Positions 17,042 through 25,487 of a DNA stretch of 64,000 nucleotides are shown here, in pieces. The notes below the pieces were generated by a model. It saw only the letters and a program-made list of their open reading frames with translations. It searched no databases and was not told the origin of the DNA. Position 1 is the stretch's first letter. Each line of letters begins with the position of its first letter. The stretch lies in contig CAIMOR010000254.1 in assembly GCA_903843125.1 (NCBI GenBank), positions 1 to 64,000 on the forward strand, in the 5' to 3' direction. Source of the DNA: an uncultured Rhodospirillales bacterium. Lineage in GTDB: Bacteria; Pseudomonadota; Alphaproteobacteria; Acetobacterales; Acetobacteraceae. A program made the position numbers and the translations under genes.

Positions 17042-18220
17042 CTACAGGTCGCGCAATACGGCCCAGAGGTTGGCCTTCTGCTCGAAGCCGATGCCCGGTG
17101 CGTCCGGCATGCGGATGCGGCTCTCCTGCACCGGGGTGGCGTCGGCGAAGCCACCGAAGGGGGCGAACACCTCGGGGTAGCTCTCATTGCCGCCGAGGCC
17201 CAGGCCAACCGCGATGTTCAGCGCGAACTGATGGCCGCCATGCGGCACGCAGCGGCGCGGAGACCAGCCGTGTTCGGCCAGCATGGTCAGGGTGCGCAGG
17301 TACTCTACGAGCCCGTAGGAGAGCGCGGGGTCGAATTGCAGGATGTCGCGGTCCGGGCGCAGGCCGCCGTGGCGGATCAGGTTGCGGGCGTCCTGCATGC
17401 TGAACAGGTTTTCGCCCGTGGCGATCGGCCCCTTGTAGTGCTCGGCCAATGTCGCGTGGGTGCTGTAGTCCAGCGGGTCCAGCGGTTCCTCGTACCAGCG
17501 CAGGCCGTAGCGCTCCAACGCCGCGGCATAGGCCAGCGCGGCGTGCAGGCCGAAGCGGCCGTTGACGTCCACGCAGAGGCGGGAGCCGTCGCCACCGAGC
17601 AGCGCCAGCACCGCCTCGATGCGGGCGATGTCCTCCTTCAGCGCGTCGCGGACCGAGGTGCCGGGGGCGCCGCCGATCTTCATCTTCACCACGGAATAGC
17701 CCATGCCGAGGTAGCGCTTCATCTCCTCGACCAGCGCGTCCACGCCCTTGCCGGGGTAGTAGTAGCCGCCGGCGGCGTAGATCCACGCGTTGTCGTCGGC
17801 CTGGCCCTGGCGGTAGCGCATGGCCAGCAGCTTCCACAGCGGCACGCCCTCCAGCTTGGCGGCCGCGTCCCACAGCGCCATGTCGAGCACGCCGACGGCG
17901 ACGCTGCGCTCGCCATGGCCGCCGGGCTTCTCGTTCTTCATCATCGCGGCCCAGCCGCCCGCCGGCTCCAGCCCGCCATCGCCATGTTCCAGCGCCGGGC
18001 CGGCAGCTTCCAGCAGGCGGGGGATGAAGCGTTCGCGCAGCAGGCCGGGCTGGGCGTAGCGGCCATTGCTGTTGAAGCCGTAGCCGGTGGCGGTGCGACC
18101 ATTGCCGTCCTCCACCGTCACGGCGACGACGCTGGCGGTCATCTTCGAGAAGTCGATGAAAGCGTTGGCGATCTCGGAGGCGATGGGAACGACCCCGTCG
18201 CGGATGGAGGCGATGCGCAT
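17042..18220 (-). CDS. tarD: D(-)-tartrate dehydratase-like enolase superfamily enzyme
   Basis: This 392-residue enzyme matches D-tartrate dehydratase, which dehydrates D-tartrate to oxaloacetate. Long segments agree with the Bradyrhizobium enzyme as I remember it, including GYGFNSNGRY, NEKPGGHGERSVAVG, YAAGGYYYPGKG and PHGGHQ. Catalytic features are KMK (Lys179 and Lys181), metal ligands Asp218, Glu244 or Glu245, and Glu270, and the general acid/base His327. The N-terminal capping domain is complete. The gene is divergent from the chlorite-dismutase-like gene (87 bases) and is not in an obvious tartrate operon. A closely related sugar-acid substrate remains possible. Confidence 0.85.
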   Translation of the reverse strand: MRIASIRDGVVPIASEIANAFIDFSKMTASVVAVTVEDGNGRTATGYGFNSNGRYAQPGLLRERFIPRLLEAAGPALEHGDGGLEPAGGWAAMMKNEKPGGHGERSVAVGVLDMALWDAAAKLEGVPLWKLLAMRYRQGQADDNAWIYAAGGYYYPGKGVDALVEEMKRYLGMGYSVVKMKIGGAPGTSVRDALKEDIARIEAVLALLGGDGSRLCVDVNGRFGLHAALAYAAALERYGLRWYEEPLDPLDYSTHATLAEHYKGPIATGENLFSMQDARNLIRHGGLRPDRDILQFDPALSYGLVEYLRTLTMLAEHGWSPRRCVPHGGHQFALNIAVGLGLGGNESYPEVFAPFGGFADATPVQESRIRMPDAPGIGFEQKANLWAVLRDL

Positions 18221-18295
18221 GGGGCGCTTCCTGCTGCTGCTATGGCAGTTCAGTGGCGCGATGGCGGCGCGGGGTCAAGCCGGCACATGGCTTGC

Positions 18296-18301
18296 TAAAG
18301 T
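18296..18301 (+). promoter_or_regulatory. Candidate -10 element next to a start codon
   Basis: TAAAGT ends 6 bases before the ATG at 18308, the same geometry as at 11104-11116. This predicts a leaderless message. No good -35 match lies 17 bases upstream (GGTCAA). Confidence 0.3.
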
Positions 18302-18307
18302 CCACCC

Positions 18308-18865
18308 ATGCCCACACCTCTCCGCATCGCGATCACCGCCGGCGCGGCCGGCCCCTGGCGGATCACCGCCACCCACACCTTGGCGGGCGCCAGTCTGCCG
18401 CCGGCGGCACGGCTGGCCATGCATGAGGGCGCCGACCCGCCGCCGCCCGGCAGCGGCGCCTGGCAGCTGCTTGGCGTGACCAACAGCAACCTGCGCTATA
18501 CTGGCGAGACAGAGCGTACCCGGCTGGCCGGGGTGCAGCAGGGGCTGGGGCGCCCGCCCGCCACCCGCGCCGCCCTGATCCCGCTGAGCAAGAGCGAGGC
18601 CTGGTGGGAGCTGGCGCAGGATGCGCGCCGCGCGCTGCTGGAGGAGCAGAGCCGGCACATCGCGATCGGGCTGGAATACCTGCCGGCGGTGGCGCGCCGG
18701 CTGATCCATTGCCGCGACCTGGGCGGCGAGTTCGACTTTCTGACCTGGTTCGAATTCGCGCCCGAGGACGAGCCGGCCTTCGATGACCTGCTGCGCCGGC
18801 TGCGTGCCACCGAGGAATGGCAGTATGTCAGCCGCGAGGTGGAGCTGCGGCTGGCGCGGGACTAA
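18308..18865 (+). CDS. Chlorite dismutase-like protein
   Basis: This 185-residue protein resembles the chlorite dismutase/EfeB/coproheme decarboxylase-type ferredoxin-like fold, mainly in its second half: SRHIAIGLEYLPAVARRLIHCRDLG (core IGLEYLPAVARR, about residues 120-131), FDFLTWFEF and DLLRRLRATEEWQYV. Members bind haem, but several branches have lost it. I cannot confirm the haem-ligand His and distal Arg. It is divergent from the tartrate dehydratase gene, and its stop overlaps the convergent small gene by 4 bases. Confidence 0.72.
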   Translation: MPTPLRIAITAGAAGPWRITATHTLAGASLPPAARLAMHEGADPPPPGSGAWQLLGVTNSNLRYTGETERTRLAGVQQGLGRPPATRAALIPLSKSEAWWELAQDARRALLEEQSRHIAIGLEYLPAVARRLIHCRDLGGEFDFLTWFEFAPEDEPAFDDLLRRLRATEEWQYVSREVELRLARD

Positions 18866-19137
18866 CCGCGGGCCTGGCGCAGCGCCGCCTCCGCCTGGGC
18901 GGCCTGGGCGTCCTCGACCATGGCGGTCACGCGGATGCGGCCATGGCTGGCGCTGGCCTCGGGCTCACCGGTAGGGGCTCGGTCGGCGCCGGAGGGGTGG
19001 GTGCCGGCGGTGTTCTCGTCGGACGCGGCGGCCACCTCGATGGCGCTGCGGTCCAGGCGGTATTCCTGCACCAGATGCTCCACCGCCAGTTCGGCCTGGC
19101 GGCGGGTTTCGAATTCGGCGCTGATCCGGCGGGCCAT
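18862..19137 (-). CDS. Small conserved protein of unknown function
   Basis: This 91-residue acidic protein has an N-terminal block, ISAEFETRRQAELAVEHLVQEYRLDRS (core FETRRQAELAVEHL), then a SDENTAGTHP stretch and a C-terminal beta-alpha segment. The arrangement resembles small alphaproteobacterial proteins of the general-stress type that I recall with the same DENTAGT motif; their function is unknown to me. Its last 4 bases overlap the convergent chlorite-dismutase-like gene. A CoA-transferase gene lies upstream on the same strand, 57 bases away. Confidence 0.65.
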   Translation of the reverse strand: MARRISAEFETRRQAELAVEHLVQEYRLDRSAIEVAAASDENTAGTHPSGADRAPTGEPEASASHGRIRVTAMVEDAQAAQAEAALRQARG

Positions 19138-19194
19138 GGCGCCCTCCCCTGCTGTGCCCAGGGAAGACGCCGACGGGGCCGGGGCGTTCCGCAG

Positions 19195-20367
19195 CTAGAT
19201 CGCGCCCTTGGCCTTCAGCGCGGCGATCTCGGCGGCGTCCAGCCCGAACTCCGCCAAAATCTCGTCGGTCTGCTCGCCGCGTTCCGGCGTCGGGCGGCGC
19301 GGGTTCTCGACGCCCTCGATGTTGGTGGGGTGGCGCACCAGGTTGACGGTGCCGAGCTTGGGATGCTCCACCGGCCATTCCAGGCCCAGGTGCTGCACCT
19401 GCGGGTCGGCGAAGACCTGGTCCATGGCGTAGACCGGGCCGCTGGGCACGCCGGCCTTATTCAGCTTCTCGATCCAGTAGGCGCTGGTGTTGGTTTCCAG
19501 CACCGCCTGCAGCACGGCGTTGGTCTTGGCGCGGTTCTGGGCGCGCAGCTTGTCCGTCGCCAGCTCCGGGTCCTTGGCTTGCTCGAAGATGCCCAGCGTC
19601 TCGACGATCCGGTTCCACATCTCCTGGCCGCCACCAGCCAGGTTCATCAGCCCGTCCTTGGTCTTGAACAGGCCGGTCGGCACCGTGGTCGGGTGGTCGT
19701 TGCCGGCCTGGCCGGGAACATCGCCCTTCATGGTCCAGCGGGTTGCCTGGAAGTCCATCATCGCCACCATGGCTTCCAGCAGGGAGGTATGCACCCAGCG
19801 GCCCTTGCCGGTCTGCTCACGCTCCAGCAGGGCAACCAGGATGCCGATGGCGCAATAGAGGCCGGCGGTGAGGTCGGCCACCGGAATGCCGACGCGCACC
19901 GGCCCCTGGCCGGGCAGGCCGGTCACGCTCATCAGGCCGCCCATGCCCTGGGCGATCTGGTCGAAGCCGGGGCGGCGGGCATAGGGGCCGGTCTGGCCGA
20001 AGCCGCCGATGCTGCCGAGCACGATGCGCGGGTTGACCGCGGACAATGCCTCGAAGTTGATGCCCAGGCGGTCCTTCACGTCCGGGCGGTAGTTCTCCAC
20101 CACCACGTCGGCCTTGGCGACCATGCGCTTGAACAGCGCCAGGCCGTCGGGGTCCTTCAGGTTCAGCGTCATGCTGCGCTTGTTGCGGTGCACGTGCTGG
20201 AAGTCCGGCCCATGACGCTCGCCGCCCAGGCCGCCGCCGGTGTCCACCGCTTCGGTCGCTTCCACCTTGATGACGTTGGCGCCCCAGTCGGCCAACTGGC
20301 GCACGCAGGTGGGGCCGGAACGGACGCGGGTGAGGTCGAGCACGGTGAAGCGGGACAAGGGCAGCAT
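19195..20367 (-). CDS. CaiB/BaiF (family III) CoA-transferase
   Basis: This 390-residue protein is a family III CoA-transferase, which moves CoA between acyl-CoA and carboxylate substrates through an aspartyl-CoA intermediate. The start MLPLSRFTVLDLTRVRSGPT gives the usual N terminus, and AGGGA lies upstream. The catalytic Asp is probably Asp165 in IPVADLTAG. The frame continues 20 residues upstream without similarity. It is divergent from an enoyl-CoA hydratase 124 bases away. The two together suggest activation and hydration of an unsaturated acid, as in carnitine- or formyl-CoA-type pathways, but the substrate is unknown. Confidence 0.92.
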   Translation of the reverse strand: MLPLSRFTVLDLTRVRSGPTCVRQLADWGANVIKVEATEAVDTGGGLGGERHGPDFQHVHRNKRSMTLNLKDPDGLALFKRMVAKADVVVENYRPDVKDRLGINFEALSAVNPRIVLGSIGGFGQTGPYARRPGFDQIAQGMGGLMSVTGLPGQGPVRVGIPVADLTAGLYCAIGILVALLEREQTGKGRWVHTSLLEAMVAMMDFQATRWTMKGDVPGQAGNDHPTTVPTGLFKTKDGLMNLAGGGQEMWNRIVETLGIFEQAKDPELATDKLRAQNRAKTNAVLQAVLETNTSAYWIEKLNKAGVPSGPVYAMDQVFADPQVQHLGLEWPVEHPKLGTVNLVRHPTNIEGVENPRRPTPERGEQTDEILAEFGLDAAEIAALKAKGAI

Positions 20368-20490
20368 CGGCAGGATTCCCTGGGCTCTGATGGTGGCAGA
20401 CTTGCCCCGATGCGGCGTGGCGGGCAAGGGTTGGGGATGGGTGAGGCGGGATCGATCGAAGCCTCATCCGATCCGACGGAGGAGCGACCC

Positions 20491-21267
20491 ATGGAAGAAC
20501 TGCTGTACGAGATCCGCGACGGCGTCGGCTTCATCACGCTGAACCGGCCGCAGGCGCGCAATGCGATGACCTTCCCGATGTATGCGCGGCTGAAGGAGAT
20601 CGCCGCGACCGTGGGCGACGACCCGGCGGTCAAGGTGCTGGTGATCACCGGCGCCGGCGAGAAGGCGTTTGCCGCGGGCACCGACATCTCGCAGTTCCGC
20701 GAATTCCGCACGCCCGAGGATGCACTGCATTACGAGGAACGGATCGACGGCGTGCTGGTGGCGCTGGAGATGTGCCCGAAGCCGACCATCGCAGCGATCG
20801 CCGGGGCGTGTACCGGCGGCGGCGGCGCCATTGCGGGCGTCTGCGACATGCGGATAGCGGCGGCCAACATGCGCTTCGGCTTCCCGATCGCGAAGACGCT
20901 GGGGAACTGCCTGAGCATGGCGAATTACGGGCGGCTGGTGGCGCTGCTGGGGCCGGCGAAGGTGCTGGACCTGGTCTATACCGCGCGGCTGGTGGAGGCT
21001 GATGAGGCGAAGGCCATCGGCCTGGTCAGCGAGGTGCTGCCGGACCACGCCGCGTTGCAGGCGCGGGTCGAGGCGCTGGCGCGGCAGGTGGCGGCGAATG
21101 CGCCGCTGACCATGCGCGCCACCAAGGAAGCGCTGCGCCGGCTGCGCGTGGCGGCGCGGCAGGTGGATGGCGACGACCTGGTGACGATGTGCTTCACCAG
21201 CAACGACTTCCGGAATGGCGTGGCGAACTTCCTGGCCAAGAAGCCGGCCGAGTGGACCGGCACCTGA
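20491..21267 (+). CDS. Enoyl-CoA hydratase/isomerase family protein
   Basis: This 258-residue crotonase-fold protein probably hydrates or isomerises an acyl-CoA. The oxyanion-hole segments are AFAAGTDISQF (about residues 65-75) and ACTGGGGAIAGVCDMRIA (about 109-126). The start at 20491 has a strong GGAGGAG site upstream; a very long in-frame extension lies over the opposite-strand CoA-transferase gene and is not coding. Gly residues occupy the place of one of the two acid residues typical of hydratases, so isomerase or another crotonase activity is possible. Its end converges with the permease gene at 21296. Confidence 0.9.
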   Translation: MEELLYEIRDGVGFITLNRPQARNAMTFPMYARLKEIAATVGDDPAVKVLVITGAGEKAFAAGTDISQFREFRTPEDALHYEERIDGVLVALEMCPKPTIAAIAGACTGGGGAIAGVCDMRIAAANMRFGFPIAKTLGNCLSMANYGRLVALLGPAKVLDLVYTARLVEADEAKAIGLVSEVLPDHAALQARVEALARQVAANAPLTMRATKEALRRLRVAARQVDGDDLVTMCFTSNDFRNGVANFLAKKPAEWTGT

Positions 21268-21295
21268 GGCCTGGCGAGGGGCGCGGACGTCCCGC

Positions 21296-22186
21296 TCAGC
21301 CGCGCAGCGCCCGTGCCGCCCGCAGTCGCTTCCAGCCGGCCATCAGCGCGAAGGCCAGGCCGATGACCAGCACGGAGACGCCGGTGGTCAGCGTGCCCAG
21401 CGCGTAGATCTCCGGCGTCGTCACCGTGGTGGTCAGGCCCTGCAATTCCAGCGGCAGGGTGTTGACGTCGCCGATGGCCTGGGAGGAGCGGGCGATCTCG
21501 TCCCAGCTCAGCGTGAAGCCGAACAGGGCGACGCCGACCAGGCTGGGCGCGATCAGCGGCAGCACCACGTGGCGGAAGACCTGCCATGGTGACGCACCAA
21601 GGTCGCGCGCTGCTTCCTCAAGCTCGCCGGGAAAACGGTTGAACACGGCGAACATGATCAGCAGGCCGAAGGGCAGCGTCCAGGTCAGGTGGGCGCCGAG
21701 GCCGGAGGTGAACAGCCCCATCGCGGTGGTGTAGCCCTCGGTGATCGCTTCGATGCCCCAGGCCTCGCCGATGGCCTTGATGCTGTCGTCGATCAGGCGG
21801 AATTGCAGGGCGATGCCCAGCGAGACGACGATGCTGGGCACGATGAGGCTGGCGATAGTCAGGTGAAACAGGCCGGATTGCCCGGTGAAGCGGCGGCGGA
21901 AGGCGTAGCCGGCCGAGAGCGCGATGATGGTGGTCAGCGCCATGACGACGAGCGACATCCGCACGCTGCGGCGGAAGGCGGCCCAGATATCCACCACGCC
22001 GACGCCCTGCCACAGCGTGCCGTACCAGTGGAAGGACAAGCCCTGCATCGGGAAGGTCAGCCCACCCTCCGGACCCTGGAAGGACAGCACCAGGATGGTC
22101 AGCGTGGGGCCGTAGAGGAACAGCAGGAAGGCGGCGAAGAAGATCGCCAGCGCCCAGAAGGCACGGCCGCGGGGTTCGCCGCTCAC
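21296..22186 (-). CDS. ABC transporter permease, PotC-like
   Basis: This 296-residue permease has six membrane segments and the EAA loop ELEEAARDLGASPWQVFRHVVLPLI, placing it with spermidine/putrescine-type PotC permeases. The GTG start at 22186 overlaps the preceding permease stop (GTGA). It is the last gene of the nine-gene operon reading from 30982 and partners the permease at 22183, the binding protein at 23081 and the ATPase at 24342. Confidence 0.9.
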   Translation of the reverse strand: MSGEPRGRAFWALAIFFAAFLLFLYGPTLTILVLSFQGPEGGLTFPMQGLSFHWYGTLWQGVGVVDIWAAFRRSVRMSLVVMALTTIIALSAGYAFRRRFTGQSGLFHLTIASLIVPSIVVSLGIALQFRLIDDSIKAIGEAWGIEAITEGYTTAMGLFTSGLGAHLTWTLPFGLLIMFAVFNRFPGELEEAARDLGASPWQVFRHVVLPLIAPSLVGVALFGFTLSWDEIARSSQAIGDVNTLPLELQGLTTTVTTPEIYALGTLTTGVSVLVIGLAFALMAGWKRLRAARALRG

Positions 22187-23100
22187 AGCTCTCGCCTGAT
22201 ATCGACGAGCTTGGTCAGCGCCACGATCATGCCCAGCACCAGCGCCAGCAGCACCATGGCCTGGGCGGCGGCGGCGGGGAACTGCAGGTAGCTCATCTGC
22301 ACCTGGATCACCTTGCCGACGCTGGCGATCTGCTGGCCGCCCATGACGCCGATGGTGACGAAATCCCCCATCACCAGCACGATGACGAAGATGCTGCCGA
22401 TGACGATGCCTGGCTTGGCCAGTGGCACCACCACATGCCACAGCGTCTGCCAGCCGGTGGCGCCGGCATCACGCGCGGCTTCCAGCAGGCGGCGGTCAAT
22501 GCGCATCAGGCTGTTGAAGACGGGCACGGTGACGAACAGCGTGTAGAGATGGACGAAGGCCAGCACGACGCTGAACTCGGAGAACAGCAGCCATTCGACC
22601 GGCTGGCTGACGATGCCCAGCGATTTCAGCGCGCGGTTGGCGACGCCCTCCCGCCCCAGCAGCGGTATCCAGCTGATCATGCGGATGACGTTGGAGGTGA
22701 GGAAGGGCGCGGTGCAGAGCAGGAACAGCACGGTGCGCATGGTTTCCGTCCGCACCATGAAGGCGAGGAAATAGGCCACGGTGAAGCCGATGGTCAGCGT
22801 GAACATCCAGACCAGCAGGCACAGTTTCAAGGTCGAGAGATAGGTACGAAACGTGGTGCAGAGCGTGAAGCTGGCGCAGCCCTCGAACATCTCGCGGTAA
22901 TTGCGGGCCGTCACATCCGGCACCAGCGAGTATTCGGTGTAGTCCCACAGGCTGACCACGGCGGTGGCCAGCAGCGGCAGCACGAAGAACAGCGCCAGCA
23001 CCAGGGCCAGCGGCATTGCCTGAAGCAACGCCGCGTGGCCCTGGCACCAATGCCGTACGCGGTCCAAAGCGATCCCTCGCTCAGGCGGCGATGAACTCAT
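22183..23100 (-). CDS. ABC transporter permease, PotB-like
   Basis: This 305-residue inner-membrane permease of the PotB/spermidine-putrescine type has six segments. The EAA loop is LLEAARDAGATGWQTLWHVVVPLAKPG (core EAARDAGATGWQ, about residues 202-213). Its start overlaps the end of the binding-protein gene by 20 bases, and its stop overlaps the next permease by 4. It forms a heterodimeric channel with the PotC-like neighbour. Confidence 0.9.
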   Translation of the reverse strand: MSSSPPERGIALDRVRHWCQGHAALLQAMPLALVLALFFVLPLLATAVVSLWDYTEYSLVPDVTARNYREMFEGCASFTLCTTFRTYLSTLKLCLLVWMFTLTIGFTVAYFLAFMVRTETMRTVLFLLCTAPFLTSNVIRMISWIPLLGREGVANRALKSLGIVSQPVEWLLFSEFSVVLAFVHLYTLFVTVPVFNSLMRIDRRLLEAARDAGATGWQTLWHVVVPLAKPGIVIGSIFVIVLVMGDFVTIGVMGGQQIASVGKVIQVQMSYLQFPAAAAQAMVLLALVLGMIVALTKLVDIRREL

Positions 23101-24331
23101 TCCATTTCCTGACCATGTAGTCGTTCTCGTCCATCACGGCGTTCCAGCAGGCCACCGCCCCCATGCGGGCCTCGTAGCTGCCGCCGTCGCGCACCGCGCC
23201 GGCCTTCTCCAGCACCGTGCCATCCGGCGCCTTGATGTCCTGCGCGGCCGGCATGCCCCGCATCCAGAAGTCCCACTCATAGGCTTCCATGTGGGCCTGG
23301 GCGGTGGACAGCACGGCCGAGTAGTAGCCCTGGCGATTCAGGAAGGCGCCGGCCCAGCCGGAGAGGAACCAGTTTATGAAGTCGTAGGTGGCTTCCAGCT
23401 TGCGGCCGGTCAGGGTCTTCGGCAGGCCGAAGCCACCGGCCCAGGCGCGGTAGCCTTCCTTCAGCGGCTGGTAGATGCAGGGCACGCCCATGCTGCGCAC
23501 CTTGGTCACCGCCGGCGACCACATGGACTGGATGACAGTCTCGCCGGACGCCATCAGGTTGACGCTCTCGTTGAAGTCCTTCCAGAAGGCGCGGAACTGG
23601 CCGGCGCGCTTGGCTTCCGTCATCACCCGCATGGTAATGTCGATCTCGGCGCGGGTCATGTTGCCCTTGTCGGCGTACTTGTGCCGGCCGCTGGCCTCGA
23701 TCGCCATGGCGGCGTCCATGATGCCGATGCTCGGGATGTTCAGGATGCTGGCCTTGCCCTTGAACTCGGGGTTCAGCAGCTCGGCCCAGCTGTCGATCGG
23801 GCGGTTGATCTTGTCCGGGCGGATGCCCAGCGTATCCGCGTTGTAGACGGTGGGGATCAGCGTCAGCCACTGCGTCGGCGTGGCGGAGAAGGTGCGGGCC
23901 TCGCGCCCCGGCAGGTAGCTGACCTTGCGCGGCGCGGTACCCTGGTCGCCAATCTTGCGGCCGGCGATCTCGCCCTTGGTAAAGACCGGCGTGATGTCGC
24001 CGAACATGGTGATGCGGTTGGCATCCATGCCCACCAGGTTGCCGGAGGGGATGATCTTCTTCAGCATCCAGTACTCGGCATCCAGGATATCGAAGCTGTT
24101 GGGCTGGGTGACGGCGCGGCGCACCACGTCGTCCGACGTGACGGGCATGTATTCCAGCGTGATGCCCAGGTCTTCCTTGACCTTGTCCTTGATGCCGCTG
24201 TGCTGGTTGACCGCGGTGCCGCAGTAGCGCAGCACCACCGCGCCCTGGGCGTGGACGGCCGGGGCGGCGAGCGTGGCGGCGGCAGCGGCGGTGCCGAGCA
24301 GCAGGCCACGGCGAGAGAAATCGGTGCTCAT
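23081..24331 (-). CDS. ABC transporter substrate-binding protein (PotD/family 1 type)
   Basis: This 416-residue binding protein has a Tat-like signal (SRRGLLLGTAAAAATLAAPAVHA; Arg pair at residues 6-7). The mature domain, starting near QGAVVLRYCG, is of the PotD/PotF type. I start it at 24331, where GAGGAG lies 6 bases upstream. Twelve codons of in-frame upstream sequence would place the signal internally. It is longer than typical PotD (about 350 residues). The ligand is unknown; neighbours include oxidoreductases and an aldolase, so a polyamine is not assured. Confidence 0.9.
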   Translation of the reverse strand: MSTDFSRRGLLLGTAAAAATLAAPAVHAQGAVVLRYCGTAVNQHSGIKDKVKEDLGITLEYMPVTSDDVVRRAVTQPNSFDILDAEYWMLKKIIPSGNLVGMDANRITMFGDITPVFTKGEIAGRKIGDQGTAPRKVSYLPGREARTFSATPTQWLTLIPTVYNADTLGIRPDKINRPIDSWAELLNPEFKGKASILNIPSIGIMDAAMAIEASGRHKYADKGNMTRAEIDITMRVMTEAKRAGQFRAFWKDFNESVNLMASGETVIQSMWSPAVTKVRSMGVPCIYQPLKEGYRAWAGGFGLPKTLTGRKLEATYDFINWFLSGWAGAFLNRQGYYSAVLSTAQAHMEAYEWDFWMRGMPAAQDIKAPDGTVLEKAGAVRDGGSYEARMGAVACWNAVMDENDYMVRKWNEFIAA

Positions 24332-24341
24332 TCTGGGCTCC

Positions 24342-25448
24342 TCATGCGGGGTCGAGTGGGCGTTCATCGGCAGCGTCCCAGGTCAGCGCGACCTGGTCGC
24401 CGGGGGTGAGCGGGTGGGCGGCCAGCGCGGCTTCATCCAGCAGCACGCCGAGTTCCTCGCCGGTGGCGTCAGCCAGCGAGAGCGAGAAGCCGGTGCCGGT
24501 GTATTCCAGGGCGCGCAGCGTGGCCGGGTAGCCGCCGCCCTCGGCCAGCCTGGTCCGGTCCGCGCGCACCGCGACTTGGCCCTGCGGCAACGCCAGCACG
24601 TTGTGGCCGCCGAGGAAGCGGGCGACGAAGGCGGTGCGCGGGCGGTCGAACAGCGCCATCGCGGTGCCCTGCTGCTCGATCCGGCCATCCTTCATCAGCA
24701 CCACCCAGTCGGCCAGGGCCAGCGCCTCGTCCTGGCTGTGGGTGACGTGGACGAAGCTGATGCCGAGCCGCTGCTGGAAGCGCTTCAGCTCCGCCCGGAC
24801 GCGGCCGCGCAGGAAGGGGTCCAGCGCCGAGAGCGGCTCATCCAGCAGCAGCGCCGCGGGGTTGGTGACCAGCGCCCGGGCCAACGCCACGCGCTGCTGC
24901 TGGCCGCCCGAAAGCTGCGCCGGCAGGCGGGCAGCGTAGCTGTCCATCTCCACCAGGGCCAGCATATCGGCGGCGCGGGCGTGGCGCTCCGGCTTCGGCA
25001 CGCCCTGCATGCGCAAGCTGAAGGCGACATTGTCCAGGCAGCTCAGGTGCGGGAACAGCGCGTAGCTCTGGAACATCATCGCGGTGCCGCGCCTGGCGGG
25101 TGGCAGGCCGGTGACGTTGGTGTTGTCCAGCAATATGTCGCCGTCGCTGGCCTGTTCATGCCCGGCCAGCATGCGCAGCGTGGTGGTCTTGCCGCAGCCG
25201 CTCGGTCCCAGCAGGCAGCAATAGGTGCCCGCGGGAATGCGCAGGTCCAGCGCGCTGACGGCCGTGGTGGCGCCGAAGCGCTTGCTGACGCCGACGAACT
25301 CGATGGCGCCGCGCAGCTTGAGGGGAGCCAGCGTTTCCAGGCGAAGGGTCTCCGGTTGCGGGAAGCCTGGACAGCAGGAAGCGTGCCGCGCCCGCCCCGG
25401 CGCGGTAATGCGCGGCAGCGGCGCCCGGCCTGCCGCGTGAATGGGCAA
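24342..25448 (-). CDS. ABC transporter ATP-binding protein, PotA-like
   Basis: This ATPase (368 residues from the only ATG) energises the PotBC-like permeases. The Walker A motif GPSGCGKTT lies near residue 83, the signature LSGGQQQRVALARAL near 185, the Walker B LLLDEPLSALDP after it, and a C-terminal TOBE-type regulatory domain from about 290. The first 40 residues have no family similarity, and the conserved part begins near ETLRLETLAPLKLRGAIEF. The true start may therefore be an unusual codon around 25350; I keep the ATG at 25448 with reservation. Confidence 0.88.
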   Translation of the reverse strand: MPIHAAGRAPLPRITAPGRARHASCCPGFPQPETLRLETLAPLKLRGAIEFVGVSKRFGATTAVSALDLRIPAGTYCCLLGPSGCGKTTTLRMLAGHEQASDGDILLDNTNVTGLPPARRGTAMMFQSYALFPHLSCLDNVAFSLRMQGVPKPERHARAADMLALVEMDSYAARLPAQLSGGQQQRVALARALVTNPAALLLDEPLSALDPFLRGRVRAELKRFQQRLGISFVHVTHSQDEALALADWVVLMKDGRIEQQGTAMALFDRPRTAFVARFLGGHNVLALPQGQVAVRADRTRLAEGGGYPATLRALEYTGTGFSLSLADATGEELGVLLDEAALAAHPLTPGDQVALTWDAADERPLDPA

Positions 25449-25487
25449 TGGCTGCGCCGAGGATGGGCAGGCAGCGGCGGCAGCGCT

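Noticed and set aside
18817-20490. A plus-strand extension of the enoyl-CoA hydratase frame by more than 550 codons
   Set aside because: It lies antisense to the CoA-transferase and the small gene. The hydratase has a strong ribosome binding site at 20491.
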